A DNA stretch of 10,738 bases from DATKZS01 sp035527835 [NCBI: bacterium] (GCA_035527835.1 DATKZS010000009.1:1-10738), one strand, 5' to 3'. Shown: positions 1 to 6,051, counted from the stretch's first letter. Notes: a model not told the origin generated them from the letters alone. Translations and numbers: made by a program.

Positions 1-11
1 GGCCGTAAGAA

Positions 12-217
12 AACCGCCAAGACGCCAAGAGCGCCAAGGATCGCCAAGTAAATCATGATGTTTCTTTGCGGCCCGGCAAATAACAGCTCCGGAGCGTTGG
101 CCCCAACCGGCTTGGCGGACCGGCCGACGGGAGCGCCAAGCCAGAAACATTCGCACCCAAGCCCTCTTAAAATCGTGTTGAAAAATAATCCTTGGCGCTC
201 TTGGCGTCTTGGCGGTT
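12..217. repeat. Inverted-repeat element built from CGCCAAG units
   Basis: Positions 12-41 and 188-217 are perfect 30-nt inverted repeats. Each arm is a run of CGCCAAG heptamers at 8-10 nt spacing: copies start at 15, 23, 32 and 42 on the left, with three CTTGGCG copies on the right at 191, 200 and 208. Single copies in opposite orientations also sit inside, at 111-117 and 134-140. The interior has no convincing coding potential: the open frame at 55-435 has no ribosome binding site and resembles nothing. This is most likely a small non-autonomous or degenerate dispersed repeat. No transposase is present. Confidence 0.7.
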
Positions 218-262
218 CTCCGGTCCGTTTATTTTGGACAGCACTGGTAGTGGATCATAATT

Positions 263-320
263 GTGGTGCAGGCGTCTCGCCCGCGGAATCAGCATGGCGC
301 AGGCCAGAGGCCCGCGCCAC
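263..320. repeat. Imperfect 23-bp inverted repeat (decayed palindrome)
   Basis: Positions 263-285 (beginning GTGGTGCAGGCG) and 298-320 (ending GCCCGCGCCAC) pair with 18 Watson-Crick pairs and one G-T in 23, around a 12-nt centre. It lies in the 424-bp non-coding region upstream of the crotonase gene. It looks like a decayed copy of a dispersed palindromic repeat, and it has no T tract that would make it a terminator. Confidence 0.5.
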
Positions 321-357
321 GATTTCCCGGACACTACGGAGGACCATTAATAATGGC

Positions 358-386
358 TTGTGGCGCCCGCCGATTGTTGCTATTAT
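358..386 (+). promoter_or_regulatory. Candidate sigma-70 promoter of the crotonase gene
   Basis: TTGTGG at 358-363 is followed after exactly 17 nt by TATTAT at 381-386. The -10 matches the consensus at 5 of 6 positions and the -35 at 3 of 6. Transcription would start near 393, leaving a leader of about 32 nt before the ATG at 425. The match is by eye only. Confidence 0.4.
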
Positions 387-424
387 CGCCCCGGCCGTAA
401 AACTCGACCCGGGAGAGGTAAGCC

Positions 425-1186
425 ATGCCGTATGAGACCATCAAGTTCGAGACCGAGGGGCCGGTCGGGGTGTTGACCATGAACCGGCCGGAGCGGATGA
501 ACGCGATGAATTACGCGATGCGCGACGAGCTGCGCGCGTTCTTCATGGAGCGGCTCGCGGACACGGACTGCCGCGTGATCGTGCTGACCGGCGCGGGCAA
601 GGGCTTCTGCTCGGGCCTGGACCTCAAGGACTCGGCCATCACCAAGCCCGAGAACCGCTACACCCCGAAGCTGGCCTACGAGCTCCAGCGCCGTTTTTCC
701 GACGTGATCCTGTTCATGCGCCGCTGCCCGCAGCCGATTATCGGGGCGTTGAACGGCGCGGCGGTGGGCGCGGGCTTTTCCGTGGCCATGGCCTGCGACA
801 TCCGGGTGGCGGCGCCGCCGGCGAAGTTCTCGGCGGCCTACATCAACATCGGGACCGGCGGCGCGGACATGGGCAGCTCGTGGCTCTTCACCCGCCAGGT
901 GGGCACCGGCAACGCCGCGCGCTGGCTTCTGACCGGCGACTTCTTCGGCGCCGACGAGGCGCTGCGCATCGGGTTCGCCCAGGAACTCGTGCCCGCGGAC
1001 CAGTTGATGGACCGCGCCTTGGGCCTGGCCAGGAACCTCGCCGGCAAGTCTCCCCTCGGACTGCGACTCACCAAGGAAGCGCTCGACCGAAACACCGGAG
1101 CCATGAGCCTCGAAGACGCCATCCGGTTGGAGGACCGCAACCAGGCCCTGTGCATCTCCGAGCTCGCCGCCGGGATGAAGAAGTGA
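425..1186 (+). CDS. Crotonase-superfamily (enoyl-CoA hydratase/isomerase-like) protein
   Basis: This 253-aa protein is full length for a single-domain crotonase. The ATG follows GGGAGAGGT with good spacing. N-terminal landmarks are the LTMNRPERMNAMN strand (17-29), the first oxyanion-hole region FCSGLDLKD (61-69), and NGAAVGAGFSVAMACD (110-125), which carries the second oxyanion glycine. Aligned by motif to rat mitochondrial hydratase, the catalytic Glu144 position is Ser119 and the Glu164 position (normally in a PExxLG motif) is Tyr139. Asp148, in GGADMG, lies close to where dienoyl-CoA isomerase carries an active-site Asp. A CoA-thioester substrate is likely on family grounds, but simple hydratase activity is doubtful. 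Isomerase, another crotonase chemistry, or a role specific to this subgroup is more likely. It appears monocistronic, because a long structured non-coding element starts right after its stop codon. Confidence 0.88.
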   Translation: MPYETIKFETEGPVGVLTMNRPERMNAMNYAMRDELRAFFMERLADTDCRVIVLTGAGKGFCSGLDLKDSAITKPENRYTPKLAYELQRRFSDVILFMRRCPQPIIGALNGAAVGAGFSVAMACDIRVAAPPAKFSAAYINIGTGGADMGSSWLFTRQVGTGNAARWLLTGDFFGADEALRIGFAQELVPADQLMDRALGLARNLAGKSPLGLRLTKEALDRNTGAMSLEDAIRLEDRNQALCISELAAGMKK

Positions 1187-1187
1187 G

Positions 1188-1489
1188 CTGCGGGCCGGGG
1201 GGGGCTGACGAGGCCGGTTCACCGGCCTTTACGCCTTGGTGCAGGCCCGTGCTTTAGCGCGGGTTTACGAGGCGCCGTTCTCCTTGTCTGGACCCCGTTT
1301 TAACGGGGTTCTCGACATAATGGATTTATCCGGCGGCTGAAGCCGGGGCGCGAGAAGGACGTTAAAACGCCCTCTCCCGGCCTGGCCGGCCTCCGAAACC
1401 CGCCATAAATGGCGGGCCGGCACCTGGGAAGAAAGCCCGATAAATCGGGCTGATGAATCACGCCTGGAGCTGGAGCGCCAGGCCCGCAG
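1188..1489. repeat. Inverted pair of four-hairpin units (palindromic element)
   Basis: There is no coding potential here. Eight hairpins lie at 1211-1228, 1246-1263, 1292-1309, 1322-1331, 1334-1345, 1357-1371, 1399-1416 and 1434-1451. Five have exactly a 7-bp stem and a 4-nt loop, for example CCCGCCA-TAAA-TGGCGGG. In order, the loops are TTCA, TTTA, TTTA, TTTA, then TGAA, TAAA, TAAA, TAAA. The hairpin centres mirror each other around about 1332. The mirrored spacers have equal lengths, 17 nt (1229-1245 against 1417-1433) and 28 nt (1264-1291 against 1371-1398). The 9-mer CTGCGGGCC at 1188-1196 recurs inverted at 1481-1489, and TTCTCG at 1309-1314 recurs inverted at 1351-1356. Stem sequences differ between the halves, but pairing is kept. 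It begins 2 nt after the crotonase stop codon. It could act as an RNA, an mRNA 3' stabiliser or terminator, or a mobile palindromic repeat. Confidence 0.75.
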
Positions 1490-1634
1490 GCTTGTGGATC
1501 AAGAGCTTTCAAATTGAATGCGGCAAGTGCTGTGCTGTGTCTCTTTGCAAGACAACTCGTTACATCACGTGGGAAATGGCGAGTCCAGCGAACATGTGCT
1601 AGGAATAAGACAGGTCAATGCCGCGCGCATTGCC

Positions 1635-1676
1635 CGACATACGACATACGACATACCACATACGACATACGTAATA
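1635..1676 (+). repeat. Tandem heptamer repeat CGACATA
   Basis: Six consecutive 7-bp units read CGACATA three times, then CCACATA, CGACATA and CGTAATA. The array ends 22 nt before the start codon of the Fe-S protein gene, so it lies in that gene's leader or promoter region. It is too short and lacks spacers, so it is not a CRISPR array. Confidence 0.75.
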
Positions 1677-1698
1677 CTTCTTCCCCAAGGAGGGCAAG

Positions 1699-2694
1699 AT
1701 GGCTGAAACCAACCCGTACCAGGTGTTCGCGGAAAAGATGTTCCACAAGGACTCGAAGTGGATCCCGGAGATCCTCAAGGCCATGATCAACGACGGCCAG
1801 GCCGTGCTGCTGGTGGGCCTGCCCGGCTCGGCCGAGCAGATGGCCTCGAAGACCGGCCGCCCGGTAAAGGACGTGGCCGCCGATCTCGAAGAGCTCTTCC
1901 ACAAGGGACTGGCCTTCAGGAAGGCAAAAGGCGGCGTGGTCAATTACCGCGGCCCCATGCACCTGGCCCAGTTCCACGACGCCTCCATCTTGTGGCCCGA
2001 GGCCCCGGAATCTTTCTACCAGCTCTGGCAAAAGTACATGGACGAGGAATGGCCCAAGCTCGCGCCCATGATCGCCAAGCTCATGCCCCGGCCGTTCACC
2101 CGGGTCATCCCGGTGGGCAAGACCCTGGACACCGGCAAGGCCCAGGTGCTCGCGCCCGACGACGTCAGAAAGATCATCGAGGGCACTTCCCGCGTGGCCG
2201 TCACCAAGTGCACCTGCCGGCTCACCATGAAGCGCTGCGACGCCCCGGTCGAGGTCTGCCTCCAGATCGGCAAGGGCGCCGACTATACCGTCGAGCGCGG
2301 GTCCGGCCGCGAAATCACCAAGGCCGAGGCCCTGGACATCATCTCGCAGGCCGAGGACGCCGGGCTGGTACACGTCACCATGAACAAGGCCGAGCTCGGC
2401 CACTTCATCTGCAACTGCTGCGGCTGCTGCTGCCAGTCCTTCACCCTGCTCATCTCCGACGACCTGCCCCTGTGCGACCCCAGCCGCTACAAGCCCCGGG
2501 TGGACGCCGACCTCTGCAGCGCCTGCGGAGATTGCGAGGAAAGATGCTGGTTCGGCGCAATCGCATTGGGTGACGACGACGTGGCCGTGCCCGACGACGA
2601 CCTCTGTCTCGGCTGCGGCCAGTGCGCCTACGCCTGCCCCGAGGCAGCCATCACCATGACCGAGGCCCGCGAGGCATCATTCATCCCCAAGTAA
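1699..2694 (+). CDS. Winged-helix/4Fe-4S dicluster ferredoxin-like protein
   Basis: The 331-aa product starts at an ATG preceded by AAGGAGGG (1687-1694) at 4-nt spacing. Residues about 30-85 read like a winged helix-turn-helix: a helix pair (SAEQMASKTGRPVKDVAADL), then LFHKGLAFRKAKGGVVNYR as recognition helix and wing. All 19 cysteines are in the second half. They form CTCR-x6-C-x6-C (171, 173, 180, 187), a dense CNCCGCCC block (238-245), Cys259, and two classical CxxCxxCxxxC motifs at 273-283 and 303-313. The last two should bind two [4Fe-4S] clusters. The upstream Cys groups could bind a third cluster or a metal. There is no signal peptide, so it is probably cytoplasmic. Electron transfer or redox sensing is the likely role; its partner is unknown. 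It stands alone, with non-coding repeats on both sides. Confidence 0.85.
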   Translation: MAETNPYQVFAEKMFHKDSKWIPEILKAMINDGQAVLLVGLPGSAEQMASKTGRPVKDVAADLEELFHKGLAFRKAKGGVVNYRGPMHLAQFHDASILWPEAPESFYQLWQKYMDEEWPKLAPMIAKLMPRPFTRVIPVGKTLDTGKAQVLAPDDVRKIIEGTSRVAVTKCTCRLTMKRCDAPVEVCLQIGKGADYTVERGSGREITKAEALDIISQAEDAGLVHVTMNKAELGHFICNCCGCCCQSFTLLISDDLPLCDPSRYKPRVDADLCSACGDCEERCWFGAIALGDDDVAVPDDDLCLGCGQCAYACPEAAITMTEAREASFIPK

Positions 2695-2712
2695 CGGCGG
2701 CCGATTAAAACT

Positions 2713-2740
2713 TTGAGCCGGATGGAACGTTATTAATAAT
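2713..2740 (+). promoter_or_regulatory. Possible promoter of the zinc-ribbon protein gene
   Basis: TTGAGC at 2713-2718 and AATAAT at 2735-2740 are separated by 16 nt in an AT-rich stretch, about 112 nt upstream of the start codon. The match is moderate, and AT-rich DNA of this kind yields such matches easily. Confidence 0.25.
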
Positions 2741-2772
2741 GGCAATGTCACAAAGGCACAACGATTTTATTA

Positions 2773-2793
2773 AAAAATAATCCGGTCTTGGCG
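2773..2793. repeat. Relic of the CGCCAAG repeat family
   Basis: AAAAATAATCC at 2773-2783 is identical to 181-191, at the inner edge of the right arm of the 12-217 element. In both places TCTTGGCG follows within a few bases (here at 2786-2793). This suggests a second, internally deleted copy of the same dispersed repeat. A separate triple repeat of TGGCTGC lies at 2811-2831. Confidence 0.4.
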
Positions 2794-2851
2794 CCCGGGA
2801 TCTTTTACCCTGGCTGCTGGCTGCTGGCTGCTATTTTTCCGAGGAGGCCCC

Positions 2852-3937
2852 ATGATCCATTGCCCTTATTGCGGGACCCAGATGGAGGACGACGCCAGGT
2901 TCTGTCCCGGCTGCAAGAGCCTCCTCGTGCAGAAGGAATACAGGCAAAAGCCCTTCCCCCAATGGCTGCACCCCATGGCCGCATTCATCGTGATCGCCCT
3001 GGTCTCGGCCGGAATCGTGGCCGCATCCGTTGTCCGTAAACCCGCGCCTGATAACGCCGCCACGCCCGCGTCCGCCGAGCAGCCCGCCGCGCAACCATCC
3101 GCCGAGACCACCGCGGCCGGACCCGGCGATCAGCCTCGCGCCTTCTTCCCCGTGACCCGCGACCAGGCCGAAGCCGCCCGCGCCGCGGAAAGGATCCCGG
3201 CCAATACCCAGGCCGCTTATGACGAGGCCCTGGCCTACGAGATAAAGATCATGGAGATCGTGAACCAGGCCAACGCCCTGATGGCGGAGATGGACAAGCT
3301 GGTCGCCTCGAACGATAAGAACAGCATGACCCTCCTCTCCCGGAAGCTCCAGGAACTCCAGGACGACACCAGAAAAATGCGCGGCATCATGGCGCCTCGC
3401 GCCCTTCAGCGCACCCACACCAAAATCGCCAATTCCTTCGCCATGAGCCAGCGAGGATACCAGAGCCTCCTCTCATACCTCCAGTCCGGACAAATCAACC
3501 GCCTCGACAACGGCCGCCGCGACCTCGAAAACTCACGCAACTTGAGAAAACGCGCCCTCGACGAGCTCGCAACCGTCAAGGCGGAACTGAAGCCCAAGCC
3601 CGGACAGCCCGAGCCCCAACCCGCCGCGACCGCCCCCGAGCCCGCACCGCCAGAGCCAAAGCCCACGCCACCGCCCAAGCCCACGCCCCCGCCCGTGGAA
3701 ACGCCGCCGCCCAAGCCGCAACTGCCATGGGGGGTCCGTCCGCCGCCCCCGGCCGTCGAGCAGCCGCCGGTGGAACCGCCCCCGGAAGAAGAGCCGCCGC
3801 CGGAATATAACGACAATGGCGCCGAATACGGCGACTCCGTGGACCAGGGCAACGAGCCGTACCCTGATTACAACCCCCAAAATTCCGAGGAATTCCCCGG
3901 GAACGCGCCCCTCGAACCTGAACCGCCACCCTACTGA
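2852..3937 (+). CDS. Zinc-ribbon single-pass membrane protein with coiled-coil and proline-rich tail
   Basis: The 361-aa protein starts at an ATG with GAGGAGG (2841-2847) at 4-nt spacing. It opens with a zinc ribbon of the CPYC...CPGC type (Cys4, Cys7, Cys18, Cys21). A short basic stretch and one membrane span (about 41-61) follow, so the ribbon should be cytoplasmic and the rest exported. Residues 62-100 are an Ala/Pro-rich linker. Residues about 104-246 are helical and charged with heptad-like spacing, so they probably form a coiled coil. Residues 248-361 are highly proline-rich (repeated PKPTPPP-like and PPPEEEPPP blocks), end in acidic and Tyr-rich sequence, and look disordered. The layout resembles zinc-ribbon envelope proteins of unknown function. 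An envelope-spanning or scaffold role is inferred. The GC skew of the tail comes from Pro codons and need not indicate a frameshift. Confidence 0.8.
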   Translation: MIHCPYCGTQMEDDARFCPGCKSLLVQKEYRQKPFPQWLHPMAAFIVIALVSAGIVAASVVRKPAPDNAATPASAEQPAAQPSAETTAAGPGDQPRAFFPVTRDQAEAARAAERIPANTQAAYDEALAYEIKIMEIVNQANALMAEMDKLVASNDKNSMTLLSRKLQELQDDTRKMRGIMAPRALQRTHTKIANSFAMSQRGYQSLLSYLQSGQINRLDNGRRDLENSRNLRKRALDELATVKAELKPKPGQPEPQPAATAPEPAPPEPKPTPPPKPTPPPVETPPPKPQLPWGVRPPPPAVEQPPVEPPPEEEPPPEYNDNGAEYGDSVDQGNEPYPDYNPQNSEEFPGNAPLEPEPPPY

Positions 3938-3997
3938 TCCGGACGCGCCGCCGGGTATGATCGCGGGTGAAATACTTGGGGAAGGAGGAGTATTGCG

Positions 3998-4228
3998 ATG
4001 AGGCGAGTGGCATCAGGGCGCCGGCCCGCGGCAACGGTTATGTTTCTGGCCCTTACGGCCGGATCGGCCCTGCTGGCCTCGGCGGGCTACCCCGTCAGCG
4101 AAGACGTGACGAGCCTCCACCGCGACGCCCTCGTCTGCGACCTTCACGCCGACACCCAGTTCATAATCACCTACATGGGCTACGACACATGGGAATTGGG
4201 GTCAGGTCTCGACATTAGACATTCATAA
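3998..4228 (+). pseudogene. Truncated M19 membrane dipeptidase (N-terminal fragment)
   Basis: The ATG is preceded by AAGGAGG (3982-3988) at 9-nt spacing, so the start looks genuine. Residues 1-30 form a signal peptide (RRP, then VMFLALTAGSALLASA). Residues 41-53, HRDALVCDLHADT, match the N-terminal zinc-ligand segment of renal/membrane dipeptidases (His50 and Asp52 of the HxD motif). Family members run to about 350-400 aa. Here the dipeptidase-like sequence stops at about residue 66, and the last ten residues before the TAA come from the inverted-repeat element that begins at 4197. No dipeptidase sequence resumes on the far side, where the SRPBCC cluster ends on the opposite strand. The gene is therefore broken, and everything beyond the first zinc-ligand motif is missing. 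A short secreted peptide could still be made. Confidence 0.75.
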
Positions 4229-4325
4229 TAGTATGATGATTGCACCTCCCCCTTCTCCCGGTTTTTCATTCCTTTATCCCCGGCTCCGGAACCGCGGAAA
4301 TGTCTAATGTCGAGACCTGACCCCA
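4197..4325. mobile_element. 129-bp MITE-like element with 27-bp perfect terminal inverted repeats
   Basis: Positions 4197-4223 (starting TGGGGTCAGGTC) and 4299-4325 are perfect inverted repeats of 27 nt. They flank a 75-nt core with no coding potential. From memory, ends starting TGGGGTCAGGTC...ACATTAGACATT recur beside IS200-like/REP-associated (Y1) transposases in environmental genomes, so this is probably a non-autonomous derivative. I could not check that by search. No target-site duplication is obvious at the borders. It provides the last codons and the stop of the truncated dipeptidase. It ends 15 bp from the 3' end of the last SRPBCC gene, so it also sits between convergent genes and could fold as a terminator-like hairpin. 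Confidence 0.7.
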
Positions 4326-4339
4326 TGACCATGACCACG

Positions 4340-4852
4340 CTATTTTTCCAGCTCGGCCTTCACGTTCCGGAGCATGCCCTCGAACATGGCGCGGGTGGAG
4401 TTGTCCACGTAGCGCTTGACCGCCTGGCCCTCGATGGGCACTTCCGAGGCGTACATGACGGAGAGGGTGAGCCGGGTGCCGCCGTCGGGCGCGGGCTGGA
4501 AGAGAAGGGTGACGATCTTGCCGCAGGTGGTGTTCCACACGATGCGCTGGTTGGGCACGAAATCCACCACCACCGTCCGGCCCTCCGAGCGCGTCCCCTT
4601 CGATTCGATGGTCCAGTCAAAGGTCATGCCCTGCCCCTCCCCGGAAATATTGCGCACGCTCACGACCTCCGGGATGTATTCGGGAAGATGACGGCAATCC
4701 GCCAGGTAAGCGAATACCTCCTCCACCGGCGCGTTGATCTTCACGTCCGCGATCACCACGCCCGACATGGTGGCCGCGCACGAGCACATGATCCAGGCCG
4801 TCAAGATCATCGCCCCGGCCGCAATCTTCCTCTTCATACTTTTTCGTTTCAT
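4340..4852 (-). CDS. Exported SRPBCC/START-like protein (cluster gene 7)
   Basis: This 170-aa protein is the last gene of the minus-strand cluster. The first ATG is favoured because AGGAGG (4861-4866) lies 8 nt upstream. A basic N-terminus and hydrophobic segment end at IMCSCAATM, where Cys25 (or Cys23) may be lipidated, although the lipobox is poor. The SRPBCC domain spans about 32-165: VKINAPVEEVFAYLAD (37-52), EGQGMTFDW (72-80), the strand TVVVDFVPNQRIVW (93-106), GTRLTLSVMY (125-134) and a long C-terminal helix ending VKAELEK. The fold family (Polyketide_cyc2/Bet v 1-like) encloses a hydrophobic ligand cavity, so binding of a lipid or other hydrophobic compound in the periplasm is the reasonable guess. 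No enzyme function can be assigned. It lies 21 bp after its upstream neighbour and is probably cotranscribed with it. Confidence 0.85.
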   Translation of the reverse strand: MKRKSMKRKIAAGAMILTAWIMCSCAATMSGVVIADVKINAPVEEVFAYLADCRHLPEYIPEVVSVRNISGEGQGMTFDWTIESKGTRSEGRTVVVDFVPNQRIVWNTTCGKIVTLLFQPAPDGGTRLTLSVMYASEVPIEGQAVKRYVDNSTRAMFEGMLRNVKAELEK

Positions 4853-4873
4853 GATTGAATCCTCCTGATTCGG

Positions 4874-5413
4874 TTATTTTTGCTCCGCGATCCCCTTCTT
4901 GACGCAGGCGGCGAAATCGTCCATGTATTTTTGATAATTTTTTGAGAACCATTCCCTTCCCAATGAGGTCGCCGAGATGGCCGCCGGGAAATACGAGCTT
5001 CCCTCGGATATCCAGACCATCCTGGTCACGCCACCAGGAACAGATGTAAAAATAAAAGTATAGGCGCCATCATTTAGCCCGGTGTTTCCGCACTTCCCGA
5101 GCAGTCTCTTCCCCGGCTCGTACTCAACCCACGCGCAATCCTGCTCCAGCATCTTGCTCGGCAGTCCGAATTCATAGGCGAAGCGCCAGGTCTGCCCCTC
5201 CCCCTGCCCCTGGATGTCCGACACGCTCGCGGGAAGGCAACCCGCCCAGTTTTGGGCGTCCGCCATGTAGGAAAAGGATCGCTCCACCGGCGCCTTGATC
5301 TCGATGGTCTTCATCACCACGCCCGAAGATGGGGTCGAGCACAGAATCAGCAACAACGCGGCCAGGACTATCCCTGCGACTATCGTCAACGCCAGATATT
5401 TTATTGCGCTCAT
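4874..5413 (-). CDS. Membrane-anchored SRPBCC-like protein (cluster gene 6)
   Basis: This 179-aa protein starts at an ATG behind a purine-rich AGGAGAAGGAG site (5420-5430). Residues 5-25 are strongly hydrophobic (YLALTIVAGIVLAALLLILC). The Cys25 context lacks a small residue at -1, so an uncleaved anchor is at least as likely as lipidation. The domain follows the cluster frame: IEIKAPVERSFSYMAD (37-52), GEGQTWRFAY (71-80), WVEYEPGKRL (95-104), GGVTRMVWISEG (127-138) and a C-terminal helix. It is one of the more diverged copies, with extra cysteines at 59, 93, 108 and 170. Gene 7 starts 21 bp downstream, and a strong GC-rich hairpin lies upstream. Its ligand is unknown. Confidence 0.82.
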   Translation of the reverse strand: MSAIKYLALTIVAGIVLAALLLILCSTPSSGVVMKTIEIKAPVERSFSYMADAQNWAGCLPASVSDIQGQGEGQTWRFAYEFGLPSKMLEQDCAWVEYEPGKRLLGKCGNTGLNDGAYTFIFTSVPGGVTRMVWISEGSSYFPAAISATSLGREWFSKNYQKYMDDFAACVKKGIAEQK

Positions 5414-5472
5414 GGACTTCTCCTTCTCCTGTTAATTTTTTCATTTGCCCGTTCTTGAAAAGCGGGCGTTAA

Positions 5473-5502
5473 GCGCGGGCGGGCGGCGTGCCCCGCCCGC
5501 GC
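5473..5502. other. GC-rich intergenic hairpin between cluster genes 5 and 6
   Basis: GCGCGGGCGGG (5473-5483) and CCCGCCCGCGC (5492-5502) form a perfect 11-bp stem with an 8-nt loop, 19 nt after the stop of the upstream minus-strand gene. On the minus strand it is followed by TTAACGCCCGCTTTTC, which is a weak and delayed T tract. It could be an attenuating terminator, an mRNA-end stabiliser or a dispersed palindromic repeat. Confidence 0.5.
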
Positions 5503-5521
5503 CAAGCTCCCCCGTCCCCGC

Positions 5522-6043
5522 CTATTTCTCGATCGCCGCCTTGATGCGCCTCAGTTCCTCGTCCTGGACGCCCTGGGCCATGCTGGTGATTTTTTTCTCG
5601 CCCAGCATCAGCGCGGGCAGGGGCGCTTTCTGGGTGATTTGCCCGACCTTGATGACCTCGGTCTTGCCGCCCTGGTCCAGGAAGATCCAGGTATAGGTCC
5701 CGGTGCCGTCCAGCCCGGTCACGGTCTGCTCGATCCAGAGCTGGTTGGGCACGTATCCCACCACCACCTGGTCGCCCTGGAAGACCCCGAACGGGCTCTT
5801 GGAATAAAAATGGTAGCCCGAGCCCAGGCCCGACCCGTGCTTGTCCGTGATCTGCTGTTCCTGGAGCCGCTGGTCGTGGTTCTCCGGAGAGGTGACCCAC
5901 GCGTACACCTCCTCCACCGGCGCGTTGATCACCACGCTGCTCTTCACGCTGCCCGACATGTAAGTGGCGCAGCCCTGCGCGAACGCCCCCGCCGCGCAAA
6001 TCGCCCCGATCAAAATCCCGTAAACCAATCCCTTGCTCTTCAT
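5522..6043 (-). CDS. SRPBCC/START-like lipoprotein (cluster gene 5)
   Basis: I chose the inner ATG (173 aa) because GAGGAG (6048-6053) lies 4 nt upstream. An ATG 12 nt earlier (6055) overlaps the previous stop as ATGA but has no ribosome binding site. The signal peptide ends in FAQGC, making Cys25 a good lipidation site. The SRPBCC domain has VVINAPVEEVYAWVTSP (37-53), GLGSGYHFY (72-80), QVVVGYVPNQLWIEQ (92-106) and GTGTYTWIFLDQGG (113-126). It ends in the C-terminal helix RRIKAAIEK, which closely resembles the tails of genes 1, 3 and 7. The ribosome binding site overlaps the stop codon of gene 4, so translation of the two is probably coupled. It should be a lipid-anchored periplasmic protein binding a hydrophobic ligand; no substrate can be named. 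Confidence 0.85.
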   Translation of the reverse strand: MKSKGLVYGILIGAICAAGAFAQGCATYMSGSVKSSVVINAPVEEVYAWVTSPENHDQRLQEQQITDKHGSGLGSGYHFYSKSPFGVFQGDQVVVGYVPNQLWIEQTVTGLDGTGTYTWIFLDQGGKTEVIKVGQITQKAPLPALMLGEKKITSMAQGVQDEELRRIKAAIEK

Positions 6044-6051
6044 TTTTCTCC

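Noticed and set aside
346-357. Shared 12-mer ATTAATAATGGC at 346-357 and 2732-2743 as a common operator
   Set aside because: There are only two AT-rich copies, at different distances from their genes and without symmetry or flanking similarity. Chance is likely.
55-435. 126-codon open frame on the plus strand
   Set aside because: It runs through inverted repeats, has no ribosome binding site and overlaps the crotonase start. The product is low-complexity and unlike any family.
383-1222. 279-codon open frame on the minus strand
   Set aside because: It is antisense to the crotonase gene in a high-GC region. Its Arg/Gly/His-rich composition is typical of a shadow frame.
1211-1228. First hairpin as a plain rho-independent terminator of the crotonase gene
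   Set aside because: The stem is good, but only three T residues follow. It is better explained as one member of the eight-hairpin series, although it may still slow transcription.
1211-1451. Hairpin series as a CRISPR array
   Set aside because: Repeat stems vary in sequence and spacers are partly conserved, which is the reverse of CRISPR logic. No cas genes are present.
3533-4034. Minus-strand open frames opposite the zinc-ribbon gene
   Set aside because: These are antisense to proline codons and give artificial Gly/Arg-rich sequence.
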